This document shows positions 29,153-38,442 of a stretch of DNA of 64,000 bases, in pieces (the stretch's first letter is position 1; the number at the start of each line of letters is the position of its first letter). The position numbers and the translations under genes were made by a program. Source of the stretch: Aliiglaciecola sp. LCG003 (lineage in GTDB: Bacteria > Pseudomonadota > Gammaproteobacteria > Enterobacterales > Alteromonadaceae); assembly GCF_030316135.1 (NCBI RefSeq), contig NZ_CP128185.1:806001-870000 (forward strand), read 5' to 3'. The notes under the pieces were generated by a model that was given only the letters and a program-made list of their open reading frames with translations, had not been told where the DNA came from and did no database searches.

Positions 29153-29448
29153 ATTCAGTATCTTTATTCAGTTTGGTTACTCTGGGTATGCTTAAATTAT
29201 TGGGGGAGATAGGCCAAATGCAAGGGGCTGAGCCAAACAATATCTATTCTAATTAATTCAAAGTGACGATAGCGTAACTGTTACCAAATATGCTTTTCAG
29301 GGACGAAACCGCTAAGGGTACACGGATGTATTCACCGTGTGTATGTATTCTGTTAACTGCCTTGGCATAAACTAGTTTTGTGTCATCTAACCAAGATAAA
29401 CTGGACGCCTTCCCCACGGTGTTTTAGTTCGTACATAAGACTGCGGCT

Positions 29449-30048
29449 TTAGGCCACCTTTTTACATACCGCTCCCATGCTGGCGCACAATGATTTAAGT
29501 GAGTCATAGTCGGCTGGTTCAATCGACAGGGTCAGCATTACATCATTGGTATAGCTGCAGTCCTCGACAACTCCTTGATGTTGTTCGGTCCAATGCCTAA
29601 GAAATTGCTCATCTTTGAACTGAGCAACAACGGTGACAGGTATCAATAACCGCATAGTCGTAGTTACGAGCTTCTCCATGACGAGTTGCGAAGATGTTGA
29701 GTATGCTCGGACCAATCCGCCTGCGCCGAGCTTAATACCACCAAAATAACGGGTAACCACCAATATTATGTCGCCTACGCCTTTATGTTGCAGTACGTTC
29801 AGTATAGGTTTACCTGCTGTACCGCTGGGCTCCCCATCATCAGACATAGCTGCACTTATGGGGGAGTCTGGGTTGCCTAATAAATAAGCCCAGCAATGGT
29901 GGCGGGCATCTGGGAACGCGGCTTTTATAGCTGAAAGGGCTTGTAATGCCTGCTCTCTATTGGTTACATAGGTTGCCATTGCAATAAATTTGCTTTTTTT
30001 GATTTCATACAGCGATTCAGCTGATTTTGCAGGAATAGGGTAAGTCAT
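29449..30048 (-). CDS. yigZ: YigZ/IMPACT family protein
   Basis: 199 residues with an N-terminal UPF0029/IMPACT domain (KKSKFIAMATYVTNREQAL, DARHHCWAYLLG, SDDGEPSGTAGKPIL, VTRYFGGIKLGAGGLVRAY) and the short C-terminal DUF1949 domain (about 135-199). These are widely conserved proteins linked to translation stress, with uncertain biochemical role. No operon partner is visible. Confidence 0.94.
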   Translation of the reverse strand: MTYPIPAKSAESLYEIKKSKFIAMATYVTNREQALQALSAIKAAFPDARHHCWAYLLGNPDSPISAAMSDDGEPSGTAGKPILNVLQHKGVGDIILVVTRYFGGIKLGAGGLVRAYSTSSQLVMEKLVTTTMRLLIPVTVVAQFKDEQFLRHWTEQHQGVVEDCSYTNDVMLTLSIEPADYDSLKSLCASMGAVCKKVA

Positions 30049-30362
30049 CGGTTAATTATACAAGGAATTTTGCACATGTCTTGCCTGCGCCTATGCACAA
30101 AATAATGTTTCGACTAACAGGGTGTTAAGACAACCGCCGACACTCATGTAACTTTTACCAACTGCCAGACAAGATTTCTCATTTACCGATATCTGATGGA
30201 GTGCTATTTATGCTCGTCAGATTAGTTTTTATTGTGACAGACGCTAGAGCCCCTTAAAAAACTAAAGGTTGAAGCCATTAGATTAGCTTATTTTCGATAA
30301 GCTCTTCCATTGGCCCTAATTTTGCTAAACTTTCAGCACACTCTATTTGCTAGTACATTAAT
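30049..30362. other. Divergent intergenic region (314 bp)
   Basis: Separates yigZ (minus) from the MscS-type channel gene (plus) and must contain both promoters. No strong palindrome, terminator or RNA gene was recognised. Confidence 0.5.
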
Positions 30363-31625
30363 ATGTTTAAAAAAATTAGCGGTTTTCTATTTATTTGTTG
30401 TTTGATGGCCAGTCCTGTTGGTGCTTCAATAGTTGTTCAATCAAGTCTTCTGGTTAGCCAAGCAAATTCAGCTGAAATAATGGCTATTGCTCAAACTGAT
30501 CAACCCAATGCTGCGCAAGACGACGATCTTGAGCCAATGTCAGTTGTTGAGCCACATTCCTTAGAGCAAGAAACCAGTATAATATGGCGCGAAGCAGAGC
30601 AATATTGGCAAGCCTTTTTGGCTTCTCTGCCTATGATAGTTATAGGTTTTGTTCTATTCGTAATTATATTTCTTGCTGCTAGGCCTTTGTCAGAGTTGCT
30701 GGTTAAGCCACTTCGCTTTGTTAGCAGCAGTCAATTGATCCAAGTTGTAGTCAGGCGCTTGGTTAGCATCTTGATTATACTCTTCGGTCTATATTTATTT
30801 TTACGCTTTGCCGGCTTGAGTGAATTTGCCGTAGCAATCCTATCAGGCACCGGAGTGATGGGACTAATCATCGGTTTTGCATTTAAAGATATAGCCGAAA
30901 ATTTTATTTCAAGCTTACTACTGAGTATCCAAAAACCTTTTAAAATTGATGATGTTATCGAAGTGGATGGTCGATTAGGTGTCGTTAAGCAAGTTACCGC
31001 ACGGGCAACTACTTTAGTCGATTTCGACGGCGATCATATTCAAATTCCTAATGCGACTGTGTATAAAAATATCATTCGTAATTTGACCGCAAATCCCAAG
31101 TCCAGAGGGAAGTTTGTAATTGGAATAGGGTACGACTCAAGCATTATCGAGTCACAAAAAATTGCCCTAACAGTGCTAAATAGTACCGAAGCTGTATTGG
31201 CAGACCCTGAGCCTCAAGTGCTGGTGGATGTATTAGCATCATCAACCATCAATCTTAAAGTGTATTTTTGGATCAATAGTCATGAACACAGTTTGCTTAA
31301 AGTGTCTTCATTTTTAATGCGAGCCATTATGCGCGAACTTGAGAAAAATGGTATCAGCATGCCTGATGACGCTAGAGAGATAATTTTCCCTCAAGGTATT
31401 ACGGTTCATCAAGCTGCTCCAGCGACTGAAACGCAAGGCAAAGACAATCCAGCCCAAATCAGACGTTCGCTAATTGACGAGGCCATCCTTGATGACACTC
31501 GACAAAATCTAGATGATTACGATGAAGATGACGGGGAGGGTGAGGATTTAAGCAGTGACGCAGAAGATATTCGTCAACAAGCCAAAGAGGCTCGTGATCC
31601 TGAAAAAGGTGAAAATATCTTATAG
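30363..31625 (+). CDS. MscS-family mechanosensitive ion channel
   Basis: 420 residues with signal peptide (about 1-22), a short periplasmic segment and three TM helices (about 92-112, 133-152 and 160-180). The third has the Gly/Ala-rich pore pattern FAVAILSGTGVMGLIIGFAFKD, followed by the beta domain (IDDVIEVDGRLGVVKQVTARATTLVDFDGDHIQIPN) and C-terminal alpha/beta domain. A very acidic tail (about 375-420, with YDEDDGEGEDLSSDAED) extends beyond standard MscS (~290 residues). Acts as an osmotic safety valve in the inner membrane. A bidirectional terminator follows. Confidence 0.93.
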   Translation: MFKKISGFLFICCLMASPVGASIVVQSSLLVSQANSAEIMAIAQTDQPNAAQDDDLEPMSVVEPHSLEQETSIIWREAEQYWQAFLASLPMIVIGFVLFVIIFLAARPLSELLVKPLRFVSSSQLIQVVVRRLVSILIILFGLYLFLRFAGLSEFAVAILSGTGVMGLIIGFAFKDIAENFISSLLLSIQKPFKIDDVIEVDGRLGVVKQVTARATTLVDFDGDHIQIPNATVYKNIIRNLTANPKSRGKFVIGIGYDSSIIESQKIALTVLNSTEAVLADPEPQVLVDVLASSTINLKVYFWINSHEHSLLKVSSFLMRAIMRELEKNGISMPDDAREIIFPQGITVHQAAPATETQGKDNPAQIRRSLIDEAILDDTRQNLDDYDEDDGEGEDLSSDAEDIRQQAKEARDPEKGENIL

Positions 31626-31662
31626 AGAAAAGCGTAGTTTTAAGGTAGATAGTGGGAAGGTC

Positions 31663-31687
31663 AAAAGGGTGTGTCCGACACCCTTTT
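31663..31687. terminator. Bidirectional terminator between convergent genes
   Basis: AAAAGGGTGT (31663-31672) pairs with ACACCCTTTT (31678-31687) around a 5-base loop. A/T tracts at both ends let it serve both the MscS gene (plus) and the 31703 gene (minus). Confidence 0.8.
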
Positions 31688-31702
31688 ATATCAGACCTAA
31701 AT

Positions 31703-32908
31703 TTACGGCCTGAATTTCGGTACTATTTTAGGTGGGTTCACTGCCAGCGGATTTTGTTCCTCTAACATGGCCATTTGTTGCTGATCATAAAGTCGAATAT
31801 TAGCTATTTTAAAGGGCTTTTTGACACCGGCATTGGCTATAATGTCCGGATTGAACATCAAAGGCAAGGTCGCTAAGCCTGGGTTTAGTGATTGGGCCAC
31901 ATGGGTTTCCATTACGGGTACCAGAGCGCCACTTGCATCAGTACCATACAGCACAGCTCTCACTTCAAACCGACTGTATTCATTGACCATAATACTAACA
32001 TGGGCTCCATTTATTTCGGTCTCGGGCAGTATGTTACTTTCGATTCTCGCAGTGGCTTTACTTAACGCAAATGCAAATTTCGCTTTGCGCTGAAATACTT
32101 TGCCTTTATGGCTCCCATTGGCTTCGACCAATAATTCATATAATCCCTCAATAGGGGAGATAATAGTTGATAGGTTAGGGCGCATGAAGACCAAGTTGCC
32201 GTTTTTGTATTCTGATTTTAGTTTAACTCTGGAGCCATCCACACCAATCAATATGCCTGTGAAATTCACCGGTCTTAACGCTCTTGGTCCACTTTTAAGT
32301 GTGTTGGGAAGTGTTACTGACACGCGGGCTAAAATATCACGTTGGGCATTAACACTTTGACTGTCGGTTTCAAGATTTAATATGTATTCACTATCTGGTT
32401 CCCTCACCATAATAAGAAAGTTTTCTTGAGGGCTTAAAGGTTGGTCAGTCTGTAACTTTAATGGACCTTGGTCAGGTGCATTTTTATCAGTAAATACGGC
32501 AGCCGAGCGCGAGAAAAAGCCAGTTTGAGCCAACTGCGCTTCTGATACCCCCTTGCTTAGCACCACTGCACCTTGTTCAGATAATAGTTTCATCTGACTG
32601 ACATCAAGTTGTGTGACAGGCTGAGCTGAAGAAGCTTGGTCCTGTGAATTTGAGTCTCGGGATTGGGACACTAACATTAATATTCTAGGGCTGGTGTTAT
32701 TCAGCGCTACACCTTTATTAAGTTGAGCTCCGCTGACTTTAAACCAGTATTCTTTACTTGCAACCGCCGCACTTCGGTCAAAATCTAAGACTTTACCTGT
32801 ATCTTTTATTGGAAGACTAAATTGATTTAAATCAGAGGCTTGAATACTCAAAGAAATAAAAACTAGAGTAATGGCTAGAATAAGTTTTATCGTTAATATA
32901 TTTTTCAT
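31703..32908 (-). CDS. Exported protein of unknown function (possibly DUF4785-like)
   Basis: The open frame starts with a GTG at 32917 right after the upstream stop, but the ATG at 32908 is preferred: GGTGG lies just before it and it gives a clean signal peptide (MKNILTIKLILAITLVFISLSIQA). Mature part about 375 residues, predicted beta-rich, with PVNFTGILIGVDGSRVKLK and SPIEGLYELLVEANGSHKGKVF suggesting Ig-like or bacterial-Ig domains. It may match the DUF4785 family of gammaproteobacteria; this is from memory and uncertain. It follows the secreted hydrolase gene immediately, indicating a two-gene operon and perhaps a complex or a shared secretion need. Confidence 0.75.
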   Translation of the reverse strand: MKNILTIKLILAITLVFISLSIQASDLNQFSLPIKDTGKVLDFDRSAAVASKEYWFKVSGAQLNKGVALNNTSPRILMLVSQSRDSNSQDQASSAQPVTQLDVSQMKLLSEQGAVVLSKGVSEAQLAQTGFFSRSAAVFTDKNAPDQGPLKLQTDQPLSPQENFLIMVREPDSEYILNLETDSQSVNAQRDILARVSVTLPNTLKSGPRALRPVNFTGILIGVDGSRVKLKSEYKNGNLVFMRPNLSTIISPIEGLYELLVEANGSHKGKVFQRKAKFAFALSKATARIESNILPETEINGAHVSIMVNEYSRFEVRAVLYGTDASGALVPVMETHVAQSLNPGLATLPLMFNPDIIANAGVKKPFKIANIRLYDQQQMAMLEEQNPLAVNPPKIVPKFRP

Positions 32909-32917
32909 GATAGCCAC

Positions 32918-33796
32918 CTATATATTGTTACGAATGATTTGGTCTAACCCAAAGCATGCACGACGAGATTGCTGATGACTAAGGGGTTCTGAGCCATTTA
33001 ACACTTGCTTGTCTCTAAACCAAACTGAGCCTGCAGCTTCTTGAGAACGACATTCAAGAAATCCATCGGAGCAGGAATCCAGCCAATTTTGGGTAAACTC
33101 CAAAGCAACCTGATTAGAATAGCCACCACAATAACTATCACCATCAAAAGGTGATGAATCTACATCGGTACCTGTAACCACTTTAAAAGGTACAGGTAAA
33201 CTTCTACCGTCGGTGCCTAGAAGCCAAAATTCATTGAAGTACTCCATCCATTCTACTTGTTGCATTTGAACAGCATCGCTTGCGTAACCTAATAACCAAC
33301 CTAGGCTTTGCTCGAATATATTGCCGTTAACAACGGCATTTGCTAGAGGTGTACCGCCGCTGGATGGTGCGATGGCGGTGACATTTTGTGTTGCAGTGAT
33401 AATAATAGGATAACGACTGTCCCAAGTTGGATTTGACAGTATCCACCTGACAACATTGGCGCCATTTGAATGGGTGATCAGGTAAAGCTCAGTGATTTGA
33501 TTTGCCAATCCCCAGCGATAAATTTGATCGGCAACACACACCGAAGCCCGCTCTGTCCAGATATATTGTTCAAAATCACAGTTTATTACCAAATGAGGAT
33601 TGTTGTTACCAGACATGATTGAATTGATAAAGTCACTTGTCCAATAATCATCTTCTGCATTTGTTTGATAACCTGTACCGTGAATAAAAACCACGCCCTT
33701 TACTGCCAGTGCTTGATGTGAAAAGCCCCCCAGAAACATGCTGATTATGAGCAGCATGCGCCAAGAGATGACCTTGTGAAAATTGAATTGAAACAT
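32918..33796 (-). CDS. Secreted alpha/beta-hydrolase (lipase/esterase-like)
   Basis: Signal peptide at about 1-32. The fold begins at GVVFIHGTGYQ (oxyanion HG motif) and has a nucleophile elbow LITHSNGANVVRW (serine near residue 110). The C-terminal part contains several cysteines (CGGYSNQ, DSCSDGFLECRS, RRACFG) consistent with disulfides in the periplasm or medium. 292 residues. The ATG at 33796 is preceded by AAGGA. It directly precedes the unknown exported protein gene on the same strand. The substrate is unknown; a lipid or polyester acyl ester is plausible. Confidence 0.8.
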   Translation of the reverse strand: MFQFNFHKVISWRMLLIISMFLGGFSHQALAVKGVVFIHGTGYQTNAEDDYWTSDFINSIMSGNNNPHLVINCDFEQYIWTERASVCVADQIYRWGLANQITELYLITHSNGANVVRWILSNPTWDSRYPIIITATQNVTAIAPSSGGTPLANAVVNGNIFEQSLGWLLGYASDAVQMQQVEWMEYFNEFWLLGTDGRSLPVPFKVVTGTDVDSSPFDGDSYCGGYSNQVALEFTQNWLDSCSDGFLECRSQEAAGSVWFRDKQVLNGSEPLSHQQSRRACFGLDQIIRNNI

Positions 33797-34064
33797 GGTG
33801 TTTTCCTTTGATGTTCAATGTAGTCAGGGTTGGGTATAGCTCACTAAGTGTAGACTAATTTTTGAACAATTCAGGTTTTGATGTGTTGTTAAACAGGAGG
33901 GTCTTAGCGGTTTAAGTTTAAATGTAGTTAATATCCATTAAAGCTATAAAAATAGCCGCACAATTGCAGATTAAGGGTCCAAATATGGGCGTTAGACCTC
34001 TGAACGTTTTAGCTAGCAACCTTTTGATTAGCGCAATGGATAATTCAATTCTGGCGCATAGTTA

Positions 34065-35219
34065 TTAACTTAACTTCTGAATACAATTTTGGGTCTGATA
34101 GATTTGCTTCCTGCGGTTGCGTCGGGCACTTTTTCGTTTGCTGTGGCGGTGAAACCACAAATAGAAGCCTGTGCCACCTAATACTATTGGCATTAATCCC
34201 ATTAGACACCAAAGGGTTTTAATCAGCAGCCCACCAAAATTGCCAAAATGTAGCCTGCGGAATGAGTCGATAGTTTGAGTACCTAATCCTTGTTCGCGAA
34301 TATCATAAGAAACAGTATGGCTACCTTGTTGAGCATCATAGCTAACAGTACTGGCATAGTTACTTAAAAGTGGATTAGTCGGTACTCGCCCAAAGAATGT
34401 AAAGGGCAAACCGGGTTCGTAGGGCATTAATAAGTAAGTGGCTCGAAACCCCTCAAGACGTTTACTACTATCCTCTAACAATGCTTGAAGAGACAAGTTG
34501 TCGTTGTAAAGTCGTTGCTGCATGATATGGTGCTCTGCACCTTCAGCGTGTTCCAGCTCTTCCATGACAAACATACTGATATTGAAATACCCGCCGGTGA
34601 TACCAAGTATAAGCAATACTGGCGATGCTGTTACACCCACCATTTTGTGTAGGTCACTAAAAAATACCATCATCTTTTTATCCCAACGCAGGGTCAAAAA
34701 TCGTTGCCAGAATTTACGGTATATTATCAAGCCACTTATGCCTAATAGAGTTAAAAAGATCGCAAAAAGGCTGGTGAACAACAAACCCAAATGTTCATTT
34801 AAACCATCAATGTCATTGAGTAGTAGGGTGTAATGCAATGATAAAAGCCAGTCAGTAATATAGTGGGTGGTTTCAACCGGTTGGCTGAGAACTTTTCCGG
34901 CATAGGGATCTAGGTGGGCTTTATACCATTTATCTGTGCCGCGCTTGATGACGAATATTCGGTCAGCTTCGTGGTGATCATCAAATAACTCCCAACTTCC
35001 CAACTCGTAATCTGGTAGGGTTTGATTAATCACTGCCAGTAGAGTATCCATGTCCTGCCGAGAGCCACTGGCGTCAATTATTGATGCTTTTTCGGGCATT
35101 AACCAAACATCAATTTCTTGCTTAAAAACCAACAAACTACCGGTTAGGCATATCACCAAAAAAGGTAGCAGCGAAAACAAGCCTAAATAGCTGTGGATTT
35201 TAAATAATTGTTTTCTCAT
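34065..35219 (-). CDS. PepSY-associated transmembrane protein (iron-regulated reductase-like)
   Basis: 384 residues from the ATG at 35219 (MRKQLFKIHSYLGLF), preferred over the upstream in-frame ATG at 35264 because it begins the conserved TM1. Four TM segments are visible (about 12-32, 140-165, 190-212 and 345-368) with the PepSY_TM pattern KIHSYLG...CLTGSLLVFKQEID and SDLHKMVG. Conserved His residues (HSYLG, LHYTLL, DLHKM, RRLHFGNFG) recall heme- or ferric-reductase-like iron-uptake proteins. The promoter at 35379-35407 is overlapped by a perfect Fur core, so expression under iron limitation is expected. A role in reducing ferric-siderophore iron is known for some relatives; here it is inference. 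Confidence 0.88.
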   Translation of the reverse strand: MRKQLFKIHSYLGLFSLLPFLVICLTGSLLVFKQEIDVWLMPEKASIIDASGSRQDMDTLLAVINQTLPDYELGSWELFDDHHEADRIFVIKRGTDKWYKAHLDPYAGKVLSQPVETTHYITDWLLSLHYTLLLNDIDGLNEHLGLLFTSLFAIFLTLLGISGLIIYRKFWQRFLTLRWDKKMMVFFSDLHKMVGVTASPVLLILGITGGYFNISMFVMEELEHAEGAEHHIMQQRLYNDNLSLQALLEDSSKRLEGFRATYLLMPYEPGLPFTFFGRVPTNPLLSNYASTVSYDAQQGSHTVSYDIREQGLGTQTIDSFRRLHFGNFGGLLIKTLWCLMGLMPIVLGGTGFYLWFHRHSKRKSARRNRRKQIYQTQNCIQKLS

Positions 35220-35579
35220 AACTGCTAGCTCTGGGTAATAGGTTGTAATTAAATAGACCTGCAAAGGTCTTTGGGTAAGTAATCTGATTTATAGATATTC
35301 GATATTGGTTAGCGCCGCAGTTGGATTATCAAGGGACAAAGTGCCTTCAAATGTCAGGATATAAATCGATTGGTTTAAATCTTAATGCAAATGATAATGA
35401 TTATCAAGTGGGTGGGTTTTTTTTGCTTCCATTCATGGAACCATGCTGGCTGTTGAATATTGCAAAATATTTGAACGCTAATCTCGCCCAACGGAAAGAC
35501 TGATGGAGGAAGGTTGAATTGACAAATTGCTACTAATTCACTTGCCGTACTAGGCTACCTACTGGTAAATCCAGAGTTG
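35220..35579. other. Intergenic region with iron-regulated promoter (360 bp)
   Basis: Leader of the PepSY gene and 3' flank of the 117-codon gene. It contains the Fur/sigma-70 promoter described separately. I saw no convincing coding frame. Confidence 0.6.
35379..35407 (-). promoter_or_regulatory. Sigma-70 promoter overlapped by a Fur box
   Basis: On the minus strand, -35 TTGATA (35402-35407) and -10 TAAGAT (35379-35384) are separated by exactly 17 bases. Within the spacer lies GATAAT-G-ATTATC (35393-35405), a perfect 6-1-6 Fur half-site palindrome. Repressor binding here would occlude polymerase, predicting iron repression of the PepSY gene downstream. Confidence 0.8.
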
Positions 35580-35933
35580 TTAATGGTCGGACGTCAGCCG
35601 CAGTTCAGTTGTATGTTGCTTATCATCAAGGTGTTCAGCTGTCTGGTGAATGCTGTCTCCTTCATTAGTTTGCATTTGTTTTGGCGCTCTGTTTGCGGAA
35701 CAAGCAGTAATATTACAATCCTCGATGGTGACTGTTTTATCACCATGTGGCAAAGCCGTTTTGTTGCTAGGCGAATCCGCCTTAACGCTGGCGCTGGTGT
35801 CGGGGGATAATTTTGGACTAGAAAAAATGTCGTTTTTCATCTGTGCTGAAGTGCCGAACCAGAATGTGCCTTGGGGCATGGCATGAGATAATATCAGTAT
35901 GATTACGGCACCAATAGTTGCAATAATATGCAT
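35580..35933 (-). CDS. Hypothetical small protein with N-terminal TM segment
   Basis: 117 residues beginning MHIIATIGAVIILILSHAMP, a single TM or uncleaved signal, then a hydrophilic Ser/Thr/Asp-rich tail with two cysteines in EDCNITACSANR. AGGA lies seven bases before the ATG, which supports translation. Overlapping plus-strand frames at 35577 and 35650 are less plausible. No family recognised. It lies between the Fur-controlled PepSY gene and a TlpA-like gene, so a link to metal or redox handling is possible but speculative. Confidence 0.5.
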   Translation of the reverse strand: MHIIATIGAVIILILSHAMPQGTFWFGTSAQMKNDIFSSPKLSPDTSASVKADSPSNKTALPHGDKTVTIEDCNITACSANRAPKQMQTNEGDSIHQTAEHLDDKQHTTELRLTSDH

Positions 35934-36229
35934 AAAAAATCCTGTTTAGAATCCATCTCGATAGATTGGTTCGGCTGATTAACTGCCTTCCTGTGCTTTC
36001 GGATGCCTTATATAGGATGAATAGATTCTAGTGAAATGGGAGTAAAATCAATTTATTATATGTAAATTAAGTAAGCATTTATGTCGCAGGAAACATTTTG
36101 TCATTTTTTTTGACCGGTGGGGTTAAAACCCAAATGCGCACTGCTTACCAATGATTCACGGATAAGCAGTGTTAAAAACTATGCTGATATTTTGTAAATA
36201 AACTCAATTCATTGATTTAGAAAGTATGT

Positions 36230-36733
36230 TTAGCTAGAAAGTTCACTATTCAATACGTTGATTATCTTATCAATCGATGACTCGCCGTAGCCGACATTTT
36301 GAAAAATCAATTTACCGTCTTTGCCCACAATAAACAGGTGGGGAATGCCTTCGACACCGAATTCATCACCAATTTGGCCGCGTACATCATGGGTCATGGT
36401 TAGTGATAAAGTGGATAGCTGCTTTCTTATCCGTCTATATTTCTTGCGGCTTTCTTTATAATTAATCGCAACCACATGAATTTTATCCTTGCCAATTTTT
36501 GACTGGATAGCTTCTAAGACTGGAAGTTCCTCTATACAAGGCGCGCACCAGGAGGCCCAAAAAGAAATAATGACCACTTTCCCTTTATTATTTTCCAAAG
36601 TGATCTGTTGGTCTTGACTATTGTTGCCGAGGTAATTAGGCGGGCTATCTCCGGTGTTTAACTGACCAAAGGCAAAATGCCAGGGCATCAGCGATAGACA
36701 TAAACAAGATAATAAAATGATTCGGCTAGGCAT
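36230..36733 (-). CDS. TlpA/ResA-like periplasmic thiol-disulfide oxidoreductase
   Basis: 167 residues, signal peptide about 1-23, thioredoxin fold with active site WASWCAPCIEELP, cis-Pro region GVEGIPHLFIVGKDG and a C-terminal helix. Proteins of this group reduce disulfides in the periplasm, for example in cytochrome c maturation. AAGGA precedes the ATG. No ccm genes are nearby. Family call firm, partner unknown. Confidence 0.92.
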   Translation of the reverse strand: MPSRIILLSCLCLSLMPWHFAFGQLNTGDSPPNYLGNNSQDQQITLENNKGKVVIISFWASWCAPCIEELPVLEAIQSKIGKDKIHVVAINYKESRKKYRRIRKQLSTLSLTMTHDVRGQIGDEFGVEGIPHLFIVGKDGKLIFQNVGYGESSIDKIINVLNSELSS

Positions 36734-36845
36734 TTAATTGATTCCTTTCAAACGTTAGTTGCTTTGTGGATAAGCAACAGATGTTACATTTTTTATCCAC
36801 AGAAGCGAAAACAGTTTTATTAGATTTACCCGTTATTCCTGCGCT

Positions 36846-38237
36846 TTAGTTAAAGCGTCCCGGCCAGTCGGCTGCTAATTTAACAAAAATTACCCAAGCT
36901 GCTACATTTTGGGCTAGTTCCTCAGGGACGATTTTATCAAAGGTATCATCTGGGGTGTGATGAATGTCGAAGTAGGGCGTAAAATCTTGCACTAAGCCAA
37001 CTGCTGGCATTCCGGCTCTCACCATAGGGCCAAAATCAGCCGAACCCGTGGCCTTGGCGCTACTGCGCACAACACCAAGAGGCGCCATAAGTTTTAGCAT
37101 TTCGTCAACCACATGCAAAGACTCGTGGCTGACCGAACTGGACAGAGCCAATACCTTTCCTGCACCACCATCTGATTCTGCTCCGATGATATGCTTGGCT
37201 AGTTCATCAGCATGATCTAGTGCGTACTGTTTGCCGCCGAAAACGCCAATTTCCTCAGCTCCAAACATTACCACCCTGATGGTCCGTTTAGGACGTTGCT
37301 GTTGGGCAATTAATTTTGCAGCTGCTACCGTAATACCTATTCCTGAAGCATCATCTACTGCTCCCGTACCTTGGTCCCAGCTGTCTAAGTGACCGCCTAT
37401 TGCAACAATCTCATCGGGACGTTCGCTACCGGTTATCTCACCGATCACATTGTAAGTGGTGGCATCGGGTAAAACTTCAGTTTGAATATTTAGCCGCATA
37501 GTCGTAGTTTTATTGTGAGCCAAAATTCGATCGAGTTGATCTGCATCTGGGTTGGATAAGGCCGCAGCAGGAATTTTAGTAACGCCGTCTTCATACGAAG
37601 TCACGCCAGTGTGGGGGGAACGCTGAGAGTCTGTGCCGATGGAGCGGATAACTAACCCAATAGCGCCCTTTTTTGCTGCGGAAGCTGCGCCGCGAAATCG
37701 AGCAGGACCTGCATCACCGTAACCACGTCCCGAACTGTGTTTTTCCATGCGTTTAGAGATATACACAATTTTATTGTTGGCAGAACCATCAGCAGAAGAC
37801 TCTAGCGCTTCAATGCTATCAAAGTGGATAATTTCTGCCTCTAAACCATTTTTAGGTGTGCTTACCGAGCCGCCCAATGCGCTTATAATTAAATTTTGTG
37901 GGAAGGGAGCAATCACCTCGGCACTTTCATGCAATCTTAACCAAACGGGAATACTAACGGGTTCTTTCCATACTTTATCAAAGCCAAGGGATTGTAACTT
38001 GGCCATACCCCACTCGACGGCTTTTTTATCAGCGTCGGTGCCGGGCAATCTGGCACCAACTTCGGTTGTTAGAGATGCCGTAATGTCCAAGGCCAGCGTA
38101 CTTTCAAGTGCTTGTTCGCGCAGTTGCTCTGCTTGTTGCAGTGTAAGCTCTGGCACCTCTTGAGATACCGCGTTTGATGATAAAGATAGCGTGGCGAGCG
38201 CCAACCCCAAAATGGATGTCCAAAACTGTTTTTTCAC
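36846..38237 (-). CDS. Secreted M28-family zinc metallopeptidase
   Basis: Starts with GTG at 38237, behind GGGAG, giving a proper signal peptide (VKKQFWTSILGLALATLSLSSNAVS) and 463 residues. The longer frame back to 38372 lacks one. A PA-type insertion (about 130-250) precedes the catalytic domain with zinc ligands in GGHLDSWDQGTGAVDDASG, GAEEIGVFGG, GAESDGGAG and DIHHTPDDTFD. The family contains aminopeptidases and carboxypeptidases such as PGCP-type dipeptidases. It is periplasmic or secreted. The gene stands alone. Confidence 0.92.
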   Translation of the reverse strand: MKKQFWTSILGLALATLSLSSNAVSQEVPELTLQQAEQLREQALESTLALDITASLTTEVGARLPGTDADKKAVEWGMAKLQSLGFDKVWKEPVSIPVWLRLHESAEVIAPFPQNLIISALGGSVSTPKNGLEAEIIHFDSIEALESSADGSANNKIVYISKRMEKHSSGRGYGDAGPARFRGAASAAKKGAIGLVIRSIGTDSQRSPHTGVTSYEDGVTKIPAAALSNPDADQLDRILAHNKTTTMRLNIQTEVLPDATTYNVIGEITGSERPDEIVAIGGHLDSWDQGTGAVDDASGIGITVAAAKLIAQQQRPKRTIRVVMFGAEEIGVFGGKQYALDHADELAKHIIGAESDGGAGKVLALSSSVSHESLHVVDEMLKLMAPLGVVRSSAKATGSADFGPMVRAGMPAVGLVQDFTPYFDIHHTPDDTFDKIVPEELAQNVAAWVIFVKLAADWPGRFN

Positions 38238-38442
38238 TTGTTTCTCCCGGGTAAGTAGAGCAACCAGTATATGCAACTTTATAGACCTGTACAGGGGGGG
38301 TATCTGATCCTGATTTAGGATAATTGATAAAAATGTCAGGGCTAGTTTCCAGAGTAGGGGCGACAGACTCACTTGGGGAAGTTGTCATTCAATGTACACC
38401 GCAAAGTGAGGTAGCCTGATTTAAATCAAGTTTCTAGGTTAA

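Noticed and set aside
31703-32917. Start of the unknown exported protein at the GTG adjoining the upstream stop
   Set aside because: The ATG nine bases later has GGTGG upstream and begins a cleaner signal peptide.
35577-35886. Two plus-strand frames opposite the 117-codon small membrane protein
   Set aside because: No signal or family; the minus-strand frame has a better ribosome site and a coherent TM segment.
36139-36171. Inverted repeat CACTGCTTA / TAAGCAGTG with 15-base loop after the TlpA-like gene
   Set aside because: Long loop and no T-run on either strand; not convincing as terminator or operator.
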